Shown here: in pieces, positions 32,559-44,392 of the stretch
How the letters are laid out: every line of letters begins with the position of its first letter
Position numbering within the stretch: position 1 is the first letter of the stretch
Assembly: GCA_009599575.1 (NCBI GenBank)
Contig: VWND01000073.1
Coordinates: forward strand, 1,426,001-1,490,000
Direction: 5' to 3'
From: Blumeriella jaapii
Taxonomy: Eukaryota; Ascomycota; Leotiomycetes; Helotiales; Drepanopezizaceae
Length of the DNA stretch: 64,000 nucleotides
Notes under the pieces: model-generated
The model's input: the letters and a program-made list of their open reading frames with translations, nothing else
What the model was told of the DNA's origin: nothing
The model's database searches: none
Made by a program: the position numbers and the translations under genes

Positions 32559-34047
32559 CTAACCGTTCCTAACATTCCCCTCATCCATTTCATTCAAGGC
32601 ACCCATATCCTTCCAAGCCCTGATGGCATGATGTCCAGGCATCTCATAGATATCCTCGAACCTGCCCCGCGTTGAATCTTGCATAGTGCTAACCGGACTC
32701 GCCGTCGTCTCACTTCTTCCCATGTCCGAAATGGTCGACGCCACCCTCGAGTCGACAACGGCCGGGCTCTTCATAGGCATGCGCATCTCATAGCTCGGCA
32801 CATATTCCCTCCTCGGGCTTTCCATTTCATGAATCGCAGGACTGTGGATCGGATCCGATTTGTTGAACACGAGAGCATCCTGCGCGTCTTTCTCGTGCGG
32901 CGTAAAATGCTGGTATATCTCTGCAGTCGTTCGAGAGTCAATGGTAGGTTGGAAGTTTGGGTGGGTGGGATCATGGCGGCGGGTGGGCGAAAAGTCCCGT
33001 TGCGGTTTGGCGTGGCGGCGTTTTCGGACACAGAGGAAGACGAGAATGGATATTGCGATCAATACTGCCATGCCTCCAGCTGTACCAATGCCTATGATCG
33101 CTCCGCTTGAGAGGCCTCCCTGGGGATGGAAGTGGATGTGATTTGGAGATGTTGTGGGAGCGGCCTCATCAGGAGGTACAGGTATGATTATGGGTTCGAG
33201 CGAGCTGATGGTGGAAGGGGGTAAACTTGCGACACTTCTGGATGGCTGTGATGTGTGGATGGTGACGGAACGAGACGCACCCGAATCGCCAGTAGATCTA
33301 GTCTCACTATTGAAACTGGATCCGAGGACAGTCGGGAAGGAAGGTCCAGCCTAATTTTTCATGTCAGCAAACATTATACGATATTTCCATCAGGATATCG
33401 GTCGTTTGATTACATCGACTGTTGAACCTCCCTGATGGTCTTTGAATCGGCCGCCGGTATAAGCGAATTCGATTGACAGCTGCGTGTTGATACCGGCCCA
33501 GGAGTAAACCACTGTCTCGCCGCTGGTTGTGGATCCACATCCGTACTGATAGTACCCGTCGGCAAAAGTGTTTTTGTAGCAATGCTTAGAGCTAGCGCAC
33601 AATCAACTCAGTACCTGTGGTTCGGAGCGAAGCCCTTTCTTCTTACCAATTCATTACGCCGTCACTAATGACACCGAGATTCTCAGAGTCTACACAGGAA
33701 GTATAGACAGCATCACAGGCTCCGCCGACGGAGCAACATCCCACCACGCTGATATCTGTGAACCATGCACAAGAAGAATCGGATCCACAGTATGCACCCT
33801 GGAACTTGGGACTTGCCTGCTGTGTGTTAGATCTTGTTGAAATTTAAAGCTAAGTAATAACAGACCATCCACAGAGGTTAGCGGTGTATAGACCCCTTTT
33901 TAAAGCGCCCTCTGCTTGAGGTGCTGTAGTTGGAGCAGGGGTCCAGTTAACAGTGGATATTGTTGACAGTGTTTGTCGTGGGCCTCCCCATCTGAGAGCC
34001 CCAACAGCAGCAAAAAACATCGAAGAATGCCAGGAGATATAACCCAT
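32559..34047 (-). CDS. Cys-rich secreted/single-pass membrane protein with Ser/Thr stalk
   Basis: Four exons, 34047-33866, 33811-33647, 33591-33414 and 33350-32559, keep phase and give 438 residues. Introns start GTCTGT, GTAAGA and GTAATC. The ectodomain has a fungal Cys-rich pattern (NLCG..., AYCGSDSSCAWFTDISVVGCCSVGGACDAVYTSCVD, then HCYKNTFADGYYQYGCGST). A Ser/Thr/Pro-rich, mucin-like stalk follows. One membrane span (GAIIGIGTAGGMAVLIAISILVFLCV) is followed at once by RKRRH, so the tail is cytosolic. The tail is about 150 residues, rich in Pro, His and Ser. The opening MGYISWHSSMFFAAVGAL is only a weak signal peptide. The layout resembles fungal wall-sensor or receptor-like proteins (WSC-like), but the Cys pattern is not a clear WSC domain and the role is not known. 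The first intron acceptor (GGCAAG) is the least certain junction. Confidence 0.65.
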
Positions 34048-37000
34048 GACGGAGTGAAGTTGTACTTCAGAACGCAGGATTTTTTCGTCGCTCAGACGAA
34101 GAAGCCAGTTGTGGGATGAATCGTGACTTCGTAAGAGCTCTGGTATTTACATAGTGTGGAAATCGATGAGAAGGCTGACCAAACCAGTATACCATGCAAC
34201 TGTCCATAGAGGCGTTCCTGAATGAGAAAGGATCAGGGGTAAACAGGCCATCGGTACGGAACGGACGTGTCAGGTTAATATTTGATTCGGACTGCGCATC
34301 TTCGCCGCACATTAAGCAGATAGCCGTTTAATGTTTGATTCGATCCGACTTAGCTATTGCGATATCATGCCATCATCGGAAATTGTTTTAACCTGGATTG
34401 ATTTTAAGGTGAACTTTCTCAGCGTGTTGCTCATGAAGCCTTCTCTACGTATGGGGTAGAAAGGACATCAAAACATGAGGCACACTTCGACACTTTACAG
34501 AAACGCTATAACTCTGAGTGAATTTATTTTGACAGATATATCAACCCGCGATATGGCAAATGTAAAACCTACTTGAGATGATTTTACATTGTATGACTGT
34601 GACACGAAAACTACGGTCGTGACCCGAGCCTCGCGAACTCTTCCAGCAACGCATGCCGGGGAGATGAATCTGGTCCCCTTTCTGAGGGTGGTAGACAGGT
34701 GAGCCAAAGCAGACTCGCGTGGTTGCACAATCACCAGCGTTGTCCCTTGGTATAAAACGACACCTATTAGTAAACGCATCGAAATTTTAAGTACATTTTC
34801 CTCGAAAGACCATGGTATAGCTTCCAACTCCATGAATTTCTAACAAGATTGGAGGTGGGGGAAAGCCTACAGAAGTGGTGATGGTAGAAACGTAATGTAG
34901 CCAGGGGCAGCCCCATCTACTTCTGCTAGAAAATCAGTGCGATGCGAGCTCCTCCTTAGATAAACTGTTGTGGTGTTCGATTTCCCATAGTCTTTCGAGC
35001 ACATTTTGTGGCGCGGCTGACAACGTGCGAGACCATGGCACTCGTAACCACCTATCCGCGTGGTCAGTGAAACCGTATGACAGAGATCTGGAGCTTGTCG
35101 ATACTACTATATCGCAAACAGTCCTGAGTACCTCCAGTGAGGCCTGAAATATGTATTAAAGTGAAAACAACAGAGGCTGAGCATGTCAAGGCCGCAAGGT
35201 CCCAAGAGGATCCAAAGATGGGCACTTCCGTGGCAGACAATCTCGCCACCAGCTTTTTCAGCCAACCCAACACGATATGGATGTATGGGAAAGGAGAAGA
35301 GAAGGTACTCTCAGAGGAGCAGCCAGAGAAGGGGCTGTAGAGGACACCTAAGGTAAAGTACCTTGAAAGATTCAGGGGTTGACAACGCATCGCCGCGACG
35401 GCCACCTGGTTTTTGACAAAAGGGAACCCCTTTACAGCTTCTTAGCTCTTACACAATTTATTTCTCCTATCTTCACCACGAATAGAGGTACATTAGCTGA
35501 TCTATAGGAAGGATGCGAAACGAATTTTGGCAACTCTCCTCATAATTGCGTTCCCAACTGCGCGTATTATTCCTTGATGATTCTTATCCGGGTTCTCGTG
35601 ATGCTTTAACATCCGCCTTTTCGAGTCTCCAAACACAGGAATGCTGGTCCGGAGGATCTTACGCGTGCAGTTCTGTGGCTTATAGCCGAGCGAAGCTTCA
35701 AAGAACATTGAGGCTCAAACGCATGGATGTAGAGGATGTTCTCGGTGATTGCTAAACCTAGTGCTTTTTAATGCTTCTGTTTAAGCAATACTGACGTTCA
35801 GTGACGTCCAGATTACGTATAGCCGAACGAATTTGAAGATTGAGCAAGCCCCTTCTGACAGTCCGTTTCCAAATTCGATGCCGTATCTGACGGAAACTGT
35901 ACACGTGGAATCGAAATTGCAAGAAATAGAAAAGTGTACTAAGTCCAGAATCTAACCCTTGGCTATGATAAATTATCCGTACTTTGTAAAACCGATAGCA
36001 AGATTTCGATCGACAGCAGTATGAATTCGTGCTACAATGCACGGTTTTGAAGTACACGTACAACCAACATCCTTAACTGAAAAACGAGAAAAACGACCAT
36101 GACTTTTACCATAATTGGTCTTGTAAATGGAAGGTCAAGTGATCTAGTTTCCACGCCGTAAAGGATTGCGCCCTTGGAAGTACGTTGAAGAGAACACGCT
36201 GCTCATCAAGCCTTTACACCTCGAAAGCCCTTCAAAGCTTAAGAACGAGTAAGACTTGACATAACGAAAGAATCACAGACTAGAGAACTATTCCTGTAAC
36301 CCTGAAAGAAGTTGGAGTACACAAGCACGGATTTGAAACCTGATATGGGGAACTCAGTGGCATTTGCGAAAAAGATTAAAAATTAGCCGAGCAAGCTCGT
36401 AATACAGTAGTATCAAGCTTTTTAGCGAGCAACTCAAAGCTATGTGTATTATTTTCAATTAATATAGCTTGTATCCGACCGACTACGACCAAGAATTGAA
36501 AAAGGCCCAAGAAGTGTCCAAGGAGACACTCGCAAAGCCGACATCAAGTATGGCAGAAGATAGCCAAACATGGACAAGAACCTGCAATGTACATAAACTG
36601 CTAATACCTACATGTCTTGGCTGAGGCAATAAATTTTCGGCAAAGCAGCCTTGATGTGCAAAGCATGATGTAGGAAGCATGAAAGCAACACAACGAGCTA
36701 AAAACAACACCGGAAACGACAACAATCGCATCGGTTGGATAGGGCTTGTTTACTTCCACACAGCGGCAGCGGCAGCGACTTCCGAAAAAGTGGGCTATGA
36801 AGATTGTGACTCTGAACCGTGCCTTGCAAATAACATTGCTTCCATAGAATTGTAACAAGAAGGACAAACGTCCAATCTCAGCGCGAATTGTCTATGATTA
36901 GCAAAAACTCTTTCCCAATGGCAAGCGCGCGAAACGTAACATATCTCGACCCCTTGCACTCTGGAGAATTGTTAGAAGCCAATAGCAAGCTAACGATTTC

Positions 37001-38912
37001 TGGACGCTTGGGGACAGCGCATTGTGAAGTGTGCCCGATGATCTATGCCGACTCCAAGGAGTTCGAGAATCTTTGGAACTTGTCTGCCCTCGACCTCAAG
37101 CTCGACTCTGAGACGCGAGGCGGGGGGGGGGGCATTGGGAATTCGCATCGCCAAGATCGACCATGAGATCCCAGCGGCTATCCGAGCAGGGTGGTGAGTG
37201 CGCCCAGGGTGCCAGCCGAGCGCCAGGCATTGTCTCGCCGACCAACCAGCGGGCGTGCGCAAGCGCTGGCACAGGGTTGCCGGCGGGGCTCCACAGGGGG
37301 GGGCGGCTTGCAGCAGATCAGCGCGGTCCTGGTGATGTTCTTGTCCGGCAGTCCGTGACGGTGCGGGTTTGAGGGGCGCGACAGCCACAGGCGCGACGCC
37401 GTCGCAACCCCTCCCTTTCGCTCACTCGCCGGATGGCACGCCTTGGAGCTCATGCGGACGGAACGTCGGGGTTTGGGGGCGCGGTCGAGTCGGTCGTGTG
37501 GAGGCCTGTGGGATGCCACGCCAGAGGAGCGGGTTGAGGAGGAGAATAGAAGAACAGAAGAAAAGAGACGAGGAGAGGAGAGGGAGGGAAAGTCGAGGGG
37601 AAATCAAAGAATGTGCGGGGCGGCTTTACTTGGAGCCGAGGGGCTAACACCGTAGCGACGGAGCGCGGAGAAATACATAGTCCGTCCACTGGAGCACTGT
37701 ACTGAACCGCCGGCGTCGTGCACGCCAACGTCCCAAGACGGCCAAGCGTCGGGCCCTCGCCAATCGGCTGGGATCTTCAGCCTCAAGTCAACATCAACAC
37801 GACCCTTGCACTCCGACTCGCTACGGCATGTATGTACACAGGGTACTTTCTACACACAGCATGTACAGTACTGTACTGCACATTCTGCCAACTACTGTAG
37901 CTGTACACAGATCCATACAACACTGTACATACTTACCTTCGCACATCCTAAGCGCCAGCCACCAGCATCGCATCTTGGGCACAGCGCGCCGACTCTGTCT
38001 CATAGGTCGCTCTTCTAACTATCCATGCTGCTGATCAGCACTCCCATTCTTGGCCCTTTTTCTCCTCCGTCCCCCCCCCCCCCCCCCCCCCCCAAGTCGC
38101 AACTCGTCTTGAGATCCCCCTCGTGGAACGATCCTCTTTTAAACATGAGTCACCCGCCGCTTCTGGAGATCATAGCCCGTCGCTCAATGCTAGAACTCCC
38201 TCACAACCTCACAATCTCACAATCTCAAACCCTGGAACCTCGTCTCAACTCCGGAGATCCTGTCTCGGCTCTTCCGTCATTCCATCAATTCTACAGCTTG
38301 CAAGACCAGCAAGCCGTCCTCCCCTAGGAACCATACCAGAGCCGTGAGAAAGCTTGACCTTGCTTCTCTCCTCCACCTCATGTTCCATCTCACGCCCTAA
38401 CCGACTCGACCTCGCTTCCGAATCGGGATTTGAGACGCCCATCGCCCGGATGTTAGCTGTCATAGAAGATCGGATACCTAGCTTGTGGTCGGTTCCTCCC
38501 TGACCAGCCGAAGATCCGCTTCCTCCACGATCCGGGAGACGTCTGATACTGCTATCATCTGCCTCATCTCCACTCCGCACCCACCCAGGGACGCTTGTCT
38601 GGGCCTCGGTGCTCTTACTCGTCCCACGTTGGAACGGAGATATAGACTGTCTCTCCCCGGTTAACGGCTCCGACCGGCCCTGAGGACTCTTTATCATCCA
38701 AAACGTTCATTCGTCAGCTGCACGTCACTCTCGTTCCTCCGCGGGTTCGGATCCTTCACCCAACTACCCAATCCATCTCTACTGAGTCTGGGCCTTCCAC
38801 CAAACTTCAATCTTTAATCTTAAAGCCTACTTTGCGACCAACGCCACGGAAGGAGAGGGTATTCTGGGAGTGACAACAGGACAGCCGAGAGAACAGAATC
38901 CCGTAGATCATC
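34048..38912. other. 4.9 kb gene-poor region
   Basis: No gene is confidently supported. Frames at 34495-34833 (-), 36888-37166 (+) and 37178-37519 (-) lack motifs. GTACAGTAC-type motifs sit at 37862 and nearby, and a 23-nt C run at 38071-38093. A 150-codon minus-strand frame at 38245-38697 (MIKSPQGRSEPLTGERQ...) is hydrophilic and could be coding, but has no recognisable feature and overlaps the promoter side of the gene at 38913. Confidence 0.45.
38071..38093. repeat. poly-C tract (23 nt)
   Basis: An uninterrupted run of 23 C about 820 bp upstream of the small membrane protein gene. Confidence 0.95.
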
Positions 38913-39517
38913 ATGGGAAAACTCATCAAGAACCACTGGGCTCGCTTAATCGTCATCACCGCCAGCATCTGTACGTCCACCCCCCCCCCCCCCCCCCCCC
39001 CTCCAATTCATCTTCTTATCTTCCATCCTCTCCTCACACGCACACACACGTCCTACGAACAAGTGGAGCAAAAGTTGACCAGCACCAGATCAAATCGCTG
39101 GCGGTGTCCACGGCTTCTTCTGGCCCAAGATCTTCTGGGACTTCATGACCAAGAACTTCGACGTGGCCGTCAAGCCGATGCCCATCCTGCAGACCATCAA
39201 CGTCGTCATCGGGCTCATCATGCTCGCCTGGGAGTGGCCGCTGGGCTTCCTGGCCGGCAGCGCGATACACCGGAGCATCTCGGCGCGGCTCGTGTTTCTG
39301 CCGCTGGCAGTCATGTCCTCGGCGCTGTTGTACCAGAATACGAACCCGGCCATTTACTACACGATTGCTATGGTCGTCTATTTCTGGGCGTATAGCGAGG
39401 GAGAGGTATGTCCGGCGACTTGCCAGTGGAGAGTAGGGGCGCATGCTAATGATGATGTAGAGCGTGGTCGCCGAACCCTGGTCGCTCCCCGTGCGCCCGC
39501 AAACTGAAAAGGTTTAA
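38913..39517 (+). CDS. Small four-helix fungal membrane protein of unknown function
   Basis: Exons 38913-38970, 39089-39405 and 39461-39517 give 143 residues. Intron 1 (GTACGT...CACCAG, 118 bp) contains a 22-nt poly-C run. Intron 2 is GTATGT...GATGTAG (55 bp). Both junctions join family-like sequence: MGKLIKNHWARLIVITASI / YQIAGGVHGFFWPKIFWDFMTKNFD and YFWAYSEGE / SVVAEPWSLPVRPQTEKV. Four hydrophobic segments are visible: about residues 8-30, 45-66 (ILQTINVVIGLIMLAWEWPLGFL), 78-96 (ARLVFLPLAVMSSALLY) and 100-120 (AIYYTIAMVVYFWAY). The arrangement matches a small conserved Pezizomycotina membrane family (DUF7727-like as I recall it). Function and membrane are not known. Confidence 0.7.
38980..39001. 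repeat. poly-C tract (22 nt) inside an intron
   Basis: Twenty-two C, beginning nine bases after the donor site of the first intron of the small membrane protein gene. Confidence 0.95.
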
Positions 39518-39765
39518 CGGGATATATACCCCCCCTAGAATCAAGAGCCCCTCCTCTCGGGAACTCGCGTATCGTGCAAGATTTGCGATCTGCGGGACGA
39601 TTACAGCGACGGCATCTCTTGCATTTGGACTTTCGTTCCTGCTCTCAATCTGATCTCGGAGGACGATACGATACCCAACATTGAGTACTTTTCAAGTTGC
39701 ATTTTTAGCGGTTGAGCGACTGGGCGACCTGAGCGAATGGGCGAATGGATGGTCCAATCTGGGTA

Positions 39766-40020
39766 GGCGTGCTGTGGTGTGTTGGGTATGTCATGAGACT
39801 ACCCATCGTCGACGGTCTTGCGTGGACGCCCTAATATACAAAGGCCGGTAGGGCGGGTACCTAGCTATGGGTTCGCTGGCTGGATCCGTCGGCGTGCTGT
39901 GATGAGTTGGATATATCATGAGACTACCCGTCGTCGACGGTCTTGCATGGACGCCTTAATATAGCATGAACAAGAGCGGGTAGGTCGGGTACCTAATGAA
40001 GGGATCGCTGGCTGGATCCG
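39766..40020. repeat. Direct tandem duplication, ~125-130 bp unit
   Basis: Copy 1 (39766-39890) and copy 2 (39891-40020) share GGCGTGCTGTG, TCATGAGACTACCC, TCGTCGACGGTCTTGC, TGGACGCC, CGGGTACCTA and CGCTGGCTGGATCCG in the same order, with scattered substitutions and small indels. Confidence 0.85.
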
Positions 40021-40222
40021 GATTCGGCATGGCTAGAATATCTACTAGTCGTTCGATCATAAATCATAATGAACAACAACCCTGAGATGGAGATTTGAGA
40101 TATCTCCATCATGGCCTTATGCGGTCAAAATTTTCTATCCATACTTTTTTTGATATGCCCGTGAGAAATACAATTTCATGCCAAACTCACTATCTCGATC
40201 AACACGGCCCAAGCTCACTGTC

Positions 40223-40225
<3 letters not shown>

Positions 40226-40285
<60 letters not shown>
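40226..40285. repeat. poly-C tract (60 nt)
   Basis: Sixty uninterrupted C ending 100 bp before the HMG-CoA lyase start codon, so within the likely promoter or 5' UTR. It is the longest homopolymer in the window. Confidence 0.95.
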
Positions 40286-40286
<1 letters not shown>

Positions 40287-40385
40287 CAAGTTTGGCCGCG
40301 GCTCAAGCTGTGCACACCACGTCTGACCATCAACTCCAAAGCCACTCCTCCACTCCTCCACTCCTCCACTCGACGATACCGCAAT

Positions 40386-41590
40386 ATGTTCCTCCGCCCT
40401 CTATCTCGACGACCTCTCTGCCAATGGAAGATCTCACAACCGTCCTCTCCCACCCGCTGTCTCCGCTGCCTGTCCACAGCCTCCGGCGCCCAACATCATG
40501 CCACCAAGAACAACAACCACGTCCAGATTGTCGAGGTCGGCCCCCGCGACGGCCTGCAGAATGAGAAAACCATCATCCCGCTGACGACAAAGATCGAGCT
40601 GATCGAGAGGCTGGCGAGGACGGGGTTGAGAGACATCGAAGCAGGGAGCTTTGTCTCGCCGAAATGGGTTCCGCAGGTGTGGTAGCCTTCCCCGATGGAT
40701 CGAACGAAGACTGATGAGAAGTGCGGGCAATTTAGATGGCCAATTCCTCCGAGATACTGTCCCACCTCCTCAAGAACCCACCCAGGGCTCCGCACCCGGT
40801 CTCGTATTCCTTTCTCGCGCCGAACGCGAGGGGATTGCAGGACGCGCTGGGAACGCTGAAGGAGAACCCGAAAGCTTACCAGTCATTCTCGACACCAAGC
40901 GAAGCGTGCGGAGTCGATGAGTCCGTCTCGAAGAGCACAAAACCCTTCATCGAGATGTCCGTCTTCGCGGCCGCGACGGAGTCCTTCACGCAGAAGAACC
41001 TCAATACCGACATCGCGACCTCTCTCCTGCGCTTCAAAGAGGTGATCGCGGGCGCCAAGAGCCAGGGCTTGCGCGTTCGGGCCTACATCTCGGTCGTGCT
41101 CGGGTGCCCCTTCGAAGGGCACGCCGTGGACCCGCATCGCGTCGCCGAGCTGGCCTGCTCACTGCTGTCCATGGGCGCGGACGAGATTGCCCTCGGCGAC
41201 ACGACGGGGATGGGCACGGCGCCGCGCACGGCGGCCCTGCTCAGGGCCCTCAGTGCCGCCGGCGTGCGCACCGAAGACCTCTCGATGCACTTCCACGACA
41301 CGTACGGGCAAGCACTCGTCAACGCGGCGGTGAGCCTCGAGCACGGCGTGCGCCGCTTCGACAGCAGCGTGGGCGGCCTGGGCGGCTGCCCGTACAGCCC
41401 CGGCGCGACGGGCAACGTCGCCACCGAGGACCTGGTGTATTTCGTCGAGAGCCTGGGTATGGAGACGGGCGTCGACCTCGAGGGCGTGGCAGAGATCGGG
41501 GAGTGGATCTGCGGGGAGATTGGGAAGGCGAACGCGAGTAGTGTCGGCAAGGCGATTCTGGGGAAGAGGAGGAAAGCGAGGGATGCGTAG
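40386..41590 (+). CDS. Hydroxymethylglutaryl-CoA lyase, mitochondrial
   Basis: Exons 40386-40676 and 40736-41590 (59-bp intron GTGTGG...ATTTAG) give 381 residues. It cleaves HMG-CoA to acetyl-CoA and acetoacetate in leucine catabolism. The N-terminus [18 protein letters not shown] is Arg-rich without acidic residues, a mitochondrial presequence. The DRE-TIM family signature is [16 protein letters not shown], with the catalytic Arg and a metal-binding Asp. The barrel continues with [27 protein letters not shown], the metal-binding HFHDTYGQ pair, and the catalytic-Cys loop [21 protein letters not shown]. Between NARGLQDAL and [12 protein letters not shown] a segment ([20 protein letters not shown]) is longer than in animal enzymes. 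The C-terminal half is intact and ends KRRKARDA. Confidence 0.93.
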
Positions 41591-42982
41591 GTTGCAGTGG
41601 GTTCGCTTGGTCAAGATGGGAGTTTGGAGTTAAGTGAATTTCTATCTATGGATTCGAGCATCTCCCTTCTCGTCAGCCGAAGCGGGAAGTACAGCTCGGA
41701 GGAAGCTTGGGCAAATGGAAGCAAATTGAAGCGGATGCTGCTCTGGTACCCTACCACTGTCGCCTGCTTCCGACACATGAGGGGCTGGCGGTGCGCTCTT
41801 CTGGCAAGAGTCATAACACGCAACAGTTGGACATGGAAAACAACTTATCAAACGTGGCAAGATCTTGGAATCACAGATCCGCAAATGATACTGTTAAACG
41901 GAAAAAAAGAGGATTTGGAAAAGGAGCTTGTTGCCCCGCGAACACAAAGAGTAATCTTTCTCCAATGGAGGCGAGGGCTTATGCTTCTCACAGACTCAAA
42001 CAGTTTTCCCCCCCCTTTGGTGGTACTGTACTGTACGTGTTTCTAATGGCTATCAAGGTGTTGTGTGGTGAGACCAATACGTAGTCCCTTGTTCAACGGG
42101 TATAGCAATTGTAGAGCAATTCAGGTTACCCGTCGTGTCACCGTAGAAATCCAAGAAAATATCTCGCGCAGAAATCTGGAGTTCTAGGCGCTCCTTTGCA
42201 CCTTGGTGTTGTTGATCGACTGCACAGTACCGGCCTGAGCTTAGCGCTCGTCCAAAACCGTACAGCACCCCTATTCAAGCGAGCTGCCTGGCCGTGTCAG
42301 TAAACAAGATACACTCAGAAGTCATAGACTGGTCAACACCCACTGGGCGAGGAGAGTTTGTGGCCGTTATTGAACGATCCAGCTCACTCCCCCGGACAGC
42401 TAGCTGCCCTGCAACTCTACCTATGCTATGGAGATCTTGGGCCTCTGCCTCTCTGGTTGCTCGTGTTTACTGTAGGTTTCGATAGCTGGCAACGTATCGT
42501 AGATGCTTCCGCATTTGATTTTGCTTTCACATGAATCCTACTGTACTGTAGATGTTGGGCCCATTTACACTGTAGCGCGACCTGGACTCCAAAGCCAAAG
42601 CTCAGTGCGAGAACCAGCTCATGCTGTCGAGATTTCCTAGCCAACGCCCCGTAATCCTCCCTACTCGGTAGAGCCGTCCCAAGCTGAGAGGACTCATAAA
42701 CAAAACCTCGCTTTGACCAGAATGAATTCGTATCGCGTCAGCTGTAGATGCATGAACATGCTGTATTGATAGTGGGTACTGTAGGTAGCCCACCAGAACT
42801 CTCTTTCTCATGCTGTACAGTACAGTACATACAGGTACTAAACCAAAAGGCTTGATTATATTGTACGTCACATGCATCTCAGGGGCCGCGCCCACATTCT
42901 AAGCGCGAGCAACAAACCTACCGAGTCGACACAACTCGATGTTCGATATCTACCTCCTCCTGTTGGATTCGACAAGCTCCCA
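41591..42982. other. 1.4 kb intergenic region
   Basis: No gene is supported. GTACAGTAC/GTACTGTAC-type motifs occur at about 42026, 42540 and 42818. A 149-codon frame right after the lyase gene (41597-42046) has no features. Confidence 0.5.
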
Positions 42983-44392
42983 ATGTCGACGTGTGTACGA
43001 AACCGCTTGCTCGCAGGCGCGCTCCTCTTCACGATCGTTTTCCTTTGCCTGTGCTGGGAACGTGACCAGGCCGCACAGTACGTACCGACCACCTCGCACA
43101 GCTTTGTCTACTTCGACTCGGCTTCAAATCGCACCGGTCCATCTTCCCATGCGATACGGCATCTACTGAGTCTCCCGCTCATGAGCTATGATGAGTCCGT
43201 GAAACTGAGCGCTGCGAGCTGTCCGACGGCCGCCGTGAACTTCGACGAGGGGTCGGTACGGGAGAACGGCCCCGCGTGGCGCCAGATACCATCGAAGCAG
43301 ATCTCGCAATGGCGCCAGGACATTGCAGACTACTTGCAAGAGAAGATGGATCAAGAGGCGGCGGCCCCCGCAACGAGACGCGGGGGGAGGGGCATCGTGA
43401 TGGCAGCTGGAGACCGCGCTGCCGTGCTCAGAGCCCGAACCTCCATCCGCTTTCTACGCTCTTACAACTGCACCCTGCCCATCGAGATCTTTCACTTCGC
43501 GAGCGAGCTTCGGGGCGAGGAGAAAGATGCCCTTTCGGATGCCCACAACCCGGGCGATCACTTCGGAAACGTGACCTTTCGAGCCGTCGGAGGCGTGCGC
43601 AAAGGCAGCAACTGGAAGGAGTTTCAGATCAAAGCCGCTGCCATCCAGCAGTCGAGCTTCGATGAGATTCTGTACTTGGACAACGACTCCCTCATGCTTG
43701 CGAATCCGGATTCGCTCTTCGAGAACCAGCACTGGGCTGAGACGGGTCTTCTGCTCTGGCCGGACTACACGAAATCGCACCCGACCAACCCCGTGTGGCG
43801 CCTTCTAGGGCAGGCGTGTAGGAATGAGTATGAAGCCGAGTCGGGACAGATCGTGGTCTCGCGGTCCCGGCACCAAGATGTGCTCTGGGTCGCAGAGTTT
43901 TTCGCTCTCCGCTATGACACGTTCTATGGCTTCATGGGTGGCGACCGGGATTCCTTTCGAGCCGCCGCTCTTCTCCTGGGGAAGAAATACGCCGGACCGG
44001 GAAGATTGGTTGCCGCGGCCGGGAATGAGATCAAGGGTCGACGGCGAGGAGGAGGGCATACCATGTTGCACGCTGGCCCGGACGGCACGTGGATGTTCGT
44101 TCACGCCAATCTCCTCAAACACGGCACTTTCTCCCGCCCGCTCTGGAAGAGCATCTCCAGAGCTACGAACGACAGATACGAGGCGGGAACTACGTATGGG
44201 AGCATTGATCCGCCGAACGACCGCATCGGCGAGGGGGTCAAGCTGTGGGTCCAGCAAGGCGGGAAAATGCAGACCACGATGGAGACCTTTGAGGGCTACG
44301 ATAAGTCTCTGGTCACGGTGGAGGATTGGGATACTTACGAGGAGTTGAGGGGTTTTGAGGATAAGTGGTTCCGTTTCGGAGGGAAAGGCTGA
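42983..44392 (+). CDS. Golgi alpha-1,3-mannosyltransferase-type enzyme (GT71/MNN1 family)
   Basis: A single exon of 469 residues. The start MSTCVRNRLLAGALLFTIVFLCLCW places a short cytosolic head and one signal-anchor helix (residues about 8-25), giving a type II Golgi topology; the frame is open 37 codons further up with another ATG at 42872. The lumenal domain has GRGIVMAAGDRAAVLRARTSIRFLRSYNCTLPIEIFHF, then KAAAIQQSSFDEILYLDNDSLMLANPDSLFE with the DxD-type metal site, and later YDTFYGFMGGDRDSFRAAALLLGKKY, an MNN1-type block with the second acidic motif. The family adds mannose from GDP-mannose to N- or O-glycans. One N-glycosylation sequon (NCT) and another (NVT) are visible. The acceptor is not predictable from sequence. 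Confidence 0.85.
   Translation: MSTCVRNRLLAGALLFTIVFLCLCWERDQAAQYVPTTSHSFVYFDSASNRTGPSSHAIRHLLSLPLMSYDESVKLSAASCPTAAVNFDEGSVRENGPAWRQIPSKQISQWRQDIADYLQEKMDQEAAAPATRRGGRGIVMAAGDRAAVLRARTSIRFLRSYNCTLPIEIFHFASELRGEEKDALSDAHNPGDHFGNVTFRAVGGVRKGSNWKEFQIKAAAIQQSSFDEILYLDNDSLMLANPDSLFENQHWAETGLLLWPDYTKSHPTNPVWRLLGQACRNEYEAESGQIVVSRSRHQDVLWVAEFFALRYDTFYGFMGGDRDSFRAAALLLGKKYAGPGRLVAAAGNEIKGRRRGGGHTMLHAGPDGTWMFVHANLLKHGTFSRPLWKSISRATNDRYEAGTTYGSIDPPNDRIGEGVKLWVQQGGKMQTTMETFEGYDKSLVTVEDWDTYEELRGFEDKWFRFGGKG

Larger units (their letters stand above)
39518..40385. other. Intergenic region between membrane protein gene and HMG-CoA lyase gene
   Basis: This holds the direct duplication at 39766-40020 and the 60-nt poly-C run. 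No gene seen. Confidence 0.6.
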
